From positions 36,181,019 to 36,245,018 of the forward strand of contig OU862920.1 in the NCBI GenBank assembly GCA_917880885.1: a stretch of 64,000 nucleotides of DNA, given 5' to 3'. Of the stretch, positions 59,640 to 64,000 are shown piece after piece; the stretch's first letter is position 1; each line of letters opens with the position of its first letter. A program made the translations under genes and the position numbers. The notes beneath the pieces were generated by a model. The model saw nothing but the letters and a program-made list of their open reading frames with translations. It ran no database searches and was not told the origin of the DNA. The stretch comes from Limnephilus marmoratus (lineage: Eukaryota > Arthropoda > Insecta > Trichoptera > Limnephilidae).

Positions 59640-59722
59640 GTCCCATAGCGCAGCGGTATAGTGTGTCGCAAATCTCAACGGCCAGAGAAATCCAGCGGAC
59701 AGAGGTTCGAACCCTACGAAAT
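59640..59722 (+). ncRNA. tRNA-like SINE head
   Basis: TAGCGCAGCGGTATAGTG is an A-box-like block, and AGAGGTTCGAACCCTACG is a near-perfect B box 45 bases later. A body about 100 bases long, rich in A, follows. It is not foldable into a full tRNA. Confidence 0.45.
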
Positions 59723-60114
59723 CAAAAAAAAAATGTACATAATTTCCAATCTTCAAACTACTTTAAAAAAAGGAAAAAGAAAGCGAGATCTAGCAACTTT
59801 AATCTCAATTTTTTTTTCATTTTGAGAACTCAATCGTTTCGTTAATAAACCTAAATGATAACTCTGCCTTTTACACAAAGAGTCCACAAAAAATTATACA
59901 AAATGATTTCTCTTCGAACAGGACGATTCATTTTTCACCAAAATCTATTATTTAAAATTCTGAATAACGGCCTGGACTCGTCTGAATTTTATAAAAATTC
60001 ACATACGTCAAGACCAACACGATCGTTTTTTTTTCATTTGTCCGAATGCCTAACCTTTAACCTTTCGAAAAAATCCCAAATTCCCCGTTTTTGTGCAGTG
60101 TAAAACATTTTCAT

Positions 60115-60280
60115 GAGAAATACCGGTTAATGGCTGAGTTGACATCTTGTTTGGGTCCCATCTCGTTCGATTCATCGGTTGGCTAAGTCCTCGGAAGCAA
60201 CATTTTCCGCTTATTGTGGTGGAAGCAAAAGATTTTCAAATATAGTCAGGTTATTCGTAACCCGGGAAAGTTTGTCTTTG
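60115..60280. repeat. Unclassified dispersed repeat, copy 2
   Basis: It matches 1029-1180 in order: GGTTGGCTAAGTCCTC, GCAACATTTTCCGCTT, TAGTCAGGTTATTCGTAA. Confidence 0.55.
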
Positions 60281-60704
60281 TTGAAGCAATGCGTGCGATT
60301 AAAAATCATTGCATGAAAACAGAATGTTTCGAGAGCATTACCTATCTTAATCCTATATTTCCCCCTCTTCCCTTTACCTTCTTATTAGTTATAAGGCGAG
60401 ACAAAACTATTATTCCGAATATACTTTACTTTAGAAATCTTTTTGGCTCTTTAACCTCATTTGTTTCTGCATCAAATTCTTGAGTTATGGAAGCTGTTTG
60501 TTTCTTACAAATAAATAAAAAAAATAAAACTAATGAAATACTTTAATACCTAACCGAAATGGAAGGACAATTTTATTGACAGTAAAAACGGCTTTTTTTC
60601 AGAAATTTAACTATTGCGCATATCATATTTAGACGTAAAACCTCAGACATACTCATAAAGACGAAATTTTGAAAATGAGTTTAGTATATACCAAAAAATA
60701 TATT

Positions 60705-60957
60705 CGAGTGCAGTTTATACGCGGTAGAGGTGAAACTTTACCAAAACAATCTCAACCAATACTTGAAAAGTGAGGTTTTAATCAAAACGACCAATGAGCG
60801 CAGAGCTAGCAAAATTTCCGTTTCATATCTTAACCAATAGGAGCCTTTAAAAGTGACGTCATAATCAAAGCGGCCAATGAATGCAATTGACGCATCGCAG
60901 GTGCAGTAATCGTCATTTCCGTTTCATCCGAAATCCAAATCGCGACAAAAATTATTT
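60705..60957. mobile_element. MITE-like family X2, copy 2
   Basis: GTGCAGTTTATACGCGGTAG starts it; AACCAATAGGAGCCTTTAAA, GTGCAGTAATCGTCATTTCC and TTTCATCCGAAATCCAAATC follow. Two internal AACCAATA motifs and two ...CCAATGA.{2}GC motifs are spaced along it. Confidence 0.55.
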
Positions 60958-62451
60958 ATGCAAATATTTTCATTCTACGTAGTAACTTGCCTGTGATCAA
61001 TTAGAAAAACTGCTGTTTCTATAAAATTTTTAAGTCATTGAAAAACAGTTTTTATTGATAGATCTTTTCTTGGAAAACGGTAAATGATGATCTTAGAAGA
61101 GGAACGCAATCAGCTGGCGAATCACCGACAGACAATTTGTTTTCTGGAAAGACACACTGGGGCTTCAGTGTCTGTTATTCCATCCGCCGGAAACAATTTA
61201 ACAATGGAAACATTGCATTGTTTTCTAGGAAAATTAATACACACATAATAATTGTACTTGTATCCGTAATAAATACACAATGTGCTGAACACAGTTAATT
61301 TACCAATTATATGACTAACAGCAAAGGTTTTGAGAGATAACCATGATGTCGATCGTTGAAATATAATAAATTAAAATGATTGAAAACATAGTCGAAGGTG
61401 ATATCCAATACCGAAAATGGGGTTCGTAATCAGTGATTTTAATCCTTTTTCACCAACAAACGCTGTAGGTTTTCATGAATCTTAAATTTTAAAGAACACA
61501 TAAAAAAATGCTCTAAATTTTGGGCGGCTGATTCAAAACATTGAATTTTTACGTTTTTCCGAAACCTTCCGTAATTTGGCCTAAATGTTTTGGTAATTTC
61601 ACTTTATTGCTATTAATAAATCAGAATGTTCCAAATGCATTTTAGTAGCTCCGATGTTTTCGGATAGAACATTTGGTTACGAACCCTGTATAAATTGGAA
61701 ACCATTCAAAATAACAATTATTATAGCATGCACAAAGAAAGCTCTGTTGATAAAATTTTTACTCAATAATAATATTTCTTCTTTAGGTAAATCTTCGGAC
61801 TATAAAAATATTACCATTTGTTATTTCGGCCACTGGCATAATACCTAGGAATCTGATTCAAAATTTAAGCATATTAGATTTATCAAAGAATTTGTATATA
61901 AAAATGCAAAAATCAGTAATTTTAAATACATGCAGGATTACAAAAGATTTTTTAAATATTTATATTGAGGGATCAGTAGGATTTATAGGTTCAATTAGAA
62001 ATGCCACAGAGCCGAACCCTCTGATATGAAAATATCTGGAGTCGGTGAATTATATTCCCATTTGGTCTCTAGTAGGTTGACATGTTGTTCTTGTATTGTT
62101 TTGTATTTATAATACTTATCTAGTGCAATTGCATAGCGTGGGTTGACCAGATGATCATTTGGGGAAGTGTGTGAAAGGGTTTAGTTTTTCCTGTGGGGAA
62201 AATTTAACCCGGACATTTAAATCTGGTGCTTGTACTGCGTATAGTGACCCCGTCAAAACCAGGGGCAGAGATATAACTATATTACCCTGTGTTGTTATAC
62301 TTTAGAAAAAGGGCTTTTTATTAAGATTTACATAAACTACCGCTGTAGTTGAACAAGCTTGTATTAACATTAATAACAAAATATAAAAAGTTAACAATCA
62401 AAATCGTCTCGAAATTAATAAAATGCTAATCAATGGTTTCAGCAAATAGAT

Positions 62452-62638
62452 CAGTGGTTCTTATCATGGGTTCGATCGAACCCCAGGGGTTCGATGAGTC
62501 AGTCTCGCGGGTTCGGCGGAGGTCTAGACACACCCACGACTCATATGAGTCGGTTCGATTTCCAATGAAGAAGGGTTCGGTGAATGCGCATATGAAACTA
62601 GTGATGTTCAGTACCTCCAACGAGATTAAGAACCACTG
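62452..62638. mobile_element. hAT-type MITE with 8-bp target duplication
   Basis: The left end CAGTGGTTCTTATC and the inverted right end CAGTGGTTCTTAATC match. AAATAGAT (62444-62451) and AACTAGAT (62639-62646) flank it, an 8-base duplication with one change. Length 187 bases. CAGTGGTTC ends and 8-base duplications are typical of hAT elements. The internal 68-codon frame is not a gene. Confidence 0.85.
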
Positions 62639-64000
62639 AACTAGATGATAATAGATTACTATGGGAAAAAATTTAAACATTCAGAGTGATTCGATTTCAG
62701 CAAAATTAAATTGAAAGAATCACCACCCATACACACATTATTTGAAAAAGTCTGTGTATTATATATTTATTCAGTAATTTTTTTATTCGTTTTACAAAAT
62801 CTATAATAGTTTATTAGTGTACGCTTATGGGTGTACCCATTATAACTTTACGAAAAAGCTAACATTTAAAAAAAATCCCATAAATCAAAAAAGTCACCAG
62901 CAGCAAAGAAAAACACGATTTAGTCAATAATAATTCCAGCAAGTCTCAGTGTGACTGGTTTGAACTATATTAATATTTTGTCACGTGTAATGAACACTTC
63001 CATTCAGCGAATTCTATGAATTTTCTTGAAAGAATTCCTTCAGTGATTCGACTTGCAAATAAATAAATGCAATATGTATCTATTAATTTATTTCAATCGT
63101 CTGCAGTGTTTAAATATTTAGTCATCCTTTGACCTCATTAAATTCTCACTTTTCGCATCATCACATCCAATGTCCTGATAAAACCTAATTAATGAAATTA
63201 AATGATTTTGACTTATTGTGAATAGGATCTTTGTCTGACATACCTACCCTGGCGAAAACGAAAACGAACGAGACGCCCTCAACACTGATAAAACGAATGA
63301 ATGCAATTATTGTTCGGGAAGTATTGAAGCGACTATTGGTAGAACGCTGAAAGAAGTTCTTTCCGTGTTCTGAATATATCTTGGAATACAACAGACAAGT
63401 AATCTCCGATATAATATTTCTTCTCAATTCTTATAGAAATAAATCTAAAGATGGTAATGCAGATGGCATAAATCTCAAACTCGCTTGAAAATATTAGTTT
63501 TCTCTTTAACTGGTGGTTCCTTCCCGATAGAATATATAGAATGCAGTCTTACTATTTTAAAGTGAAATGAGTATTTCAGGTTGAGTATTCACATAATAAA
63601 AATGATGGACTGAAAGTTCTTGAAAGCAATAACCAAGATAATTTAACAGTATACAACGCATTAGCTAATGACCTAAAACTTCCAGTATCGAATAAAACAA
63701 CATTGGCAAAAGTTCTAAAAGGATATTTTCTCTGCAGCTTCATTGACCAGTGACGTATTTAGCCACCTTTCTTTGTAAATCTTGTACATCTTTCTAAATG
63801 GAATCATGAAATATTCTTTAACTAACTGTATCAAATGTCTAGTCTGTTTTAAAAACTATGTACTTTTCATTGAACTCGTGTTCTTGTGTAAAATAATTTT
63901 CTTTTAATTGTATAATGTTGTTCTACCCGAAATGACTTTTATTAAACTACCATTTTTATCATATTTAACACTAAATAAATAAAATAAAAATTCAAATAGA

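Overview
The window looks like nuclear DNA of an insect, most likely a moth or butterfly. It is AT-rich, intron-split and dense in transposon relics, and it carries arthropod TTAGG-type telomere motifs. It also has repeat ends that I associate with Lepidoptera, such as the GAGAACCTCCTC/TTTTTTGAAGTCG end near 49.5 kb. No bacterial or viral genes were seen. Assignment to an order is inference.

Only two host genes can be supported. At 2.38-3.14 kb on the + strand lie the last three coding exons of a gene I cannot name. Its splice phases match exactly, its tail is very acidic, and it ends in a stop codon followed by AATAAA. At 18.6-19.7 kb on the - strand lie the last two coding exons of a Kruppel-like factor of the KLF6/KLF7 (Drosophila luna) type. 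It has three C2H2 fingers with the canonical finger linkers and an ERYL..EP motif at the start of the second exon. The two genes converge. The first luna coding exon was not found up to base 64000, so 19.7-64 kb may be its first intron.

The rest is mainly mobile-element sediment, and several insertions can be dated relative to each other. (1) Five non-LTR retrotransposon lineages are present as 5'-truncated or broken copies (7.6, 8.8-9.4, 22.8, 25.8, 34.0, 50.9, 51.8 and 58.5 kb). (2) There are three SINE-like families: A (tRNA head), B (whose 3' tail is the 3' end of the 51.8 kb LINE) and C (tRNA-like core, one copy with a 14-bp target duplication). (3) Helitron-like elements end in CTAG, and one sits between A and T inside an older inverted-repeat element. 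(4) Many non-autonomous inverted-repeat DNA elements occur. Two have arms built of short tandem repeats and are flanked by 9-bp and 8-bp target duplications (20.9 and 42.9 kb); they resemble Foldback/Mutator-type elements. (5) There is a hAT-type MITE at 62.45 kb.

Tandem arrays include a (GGGGAGT)n minisatellite just downstream of the first gene, a GC-rich array at 16.4-16.9 kb and several microsatellites. Stretches with no feature listed (about 0-1.0, 4.1-6.4, 14.8-16.4, 24.4-25.7, 30.5-31.2, 31.75-33, 36.6-36.95, 43.6-45.7, 57.2-58.5 and 62.7-64 kb) are AT-rich and showed no gene that I could recognise.
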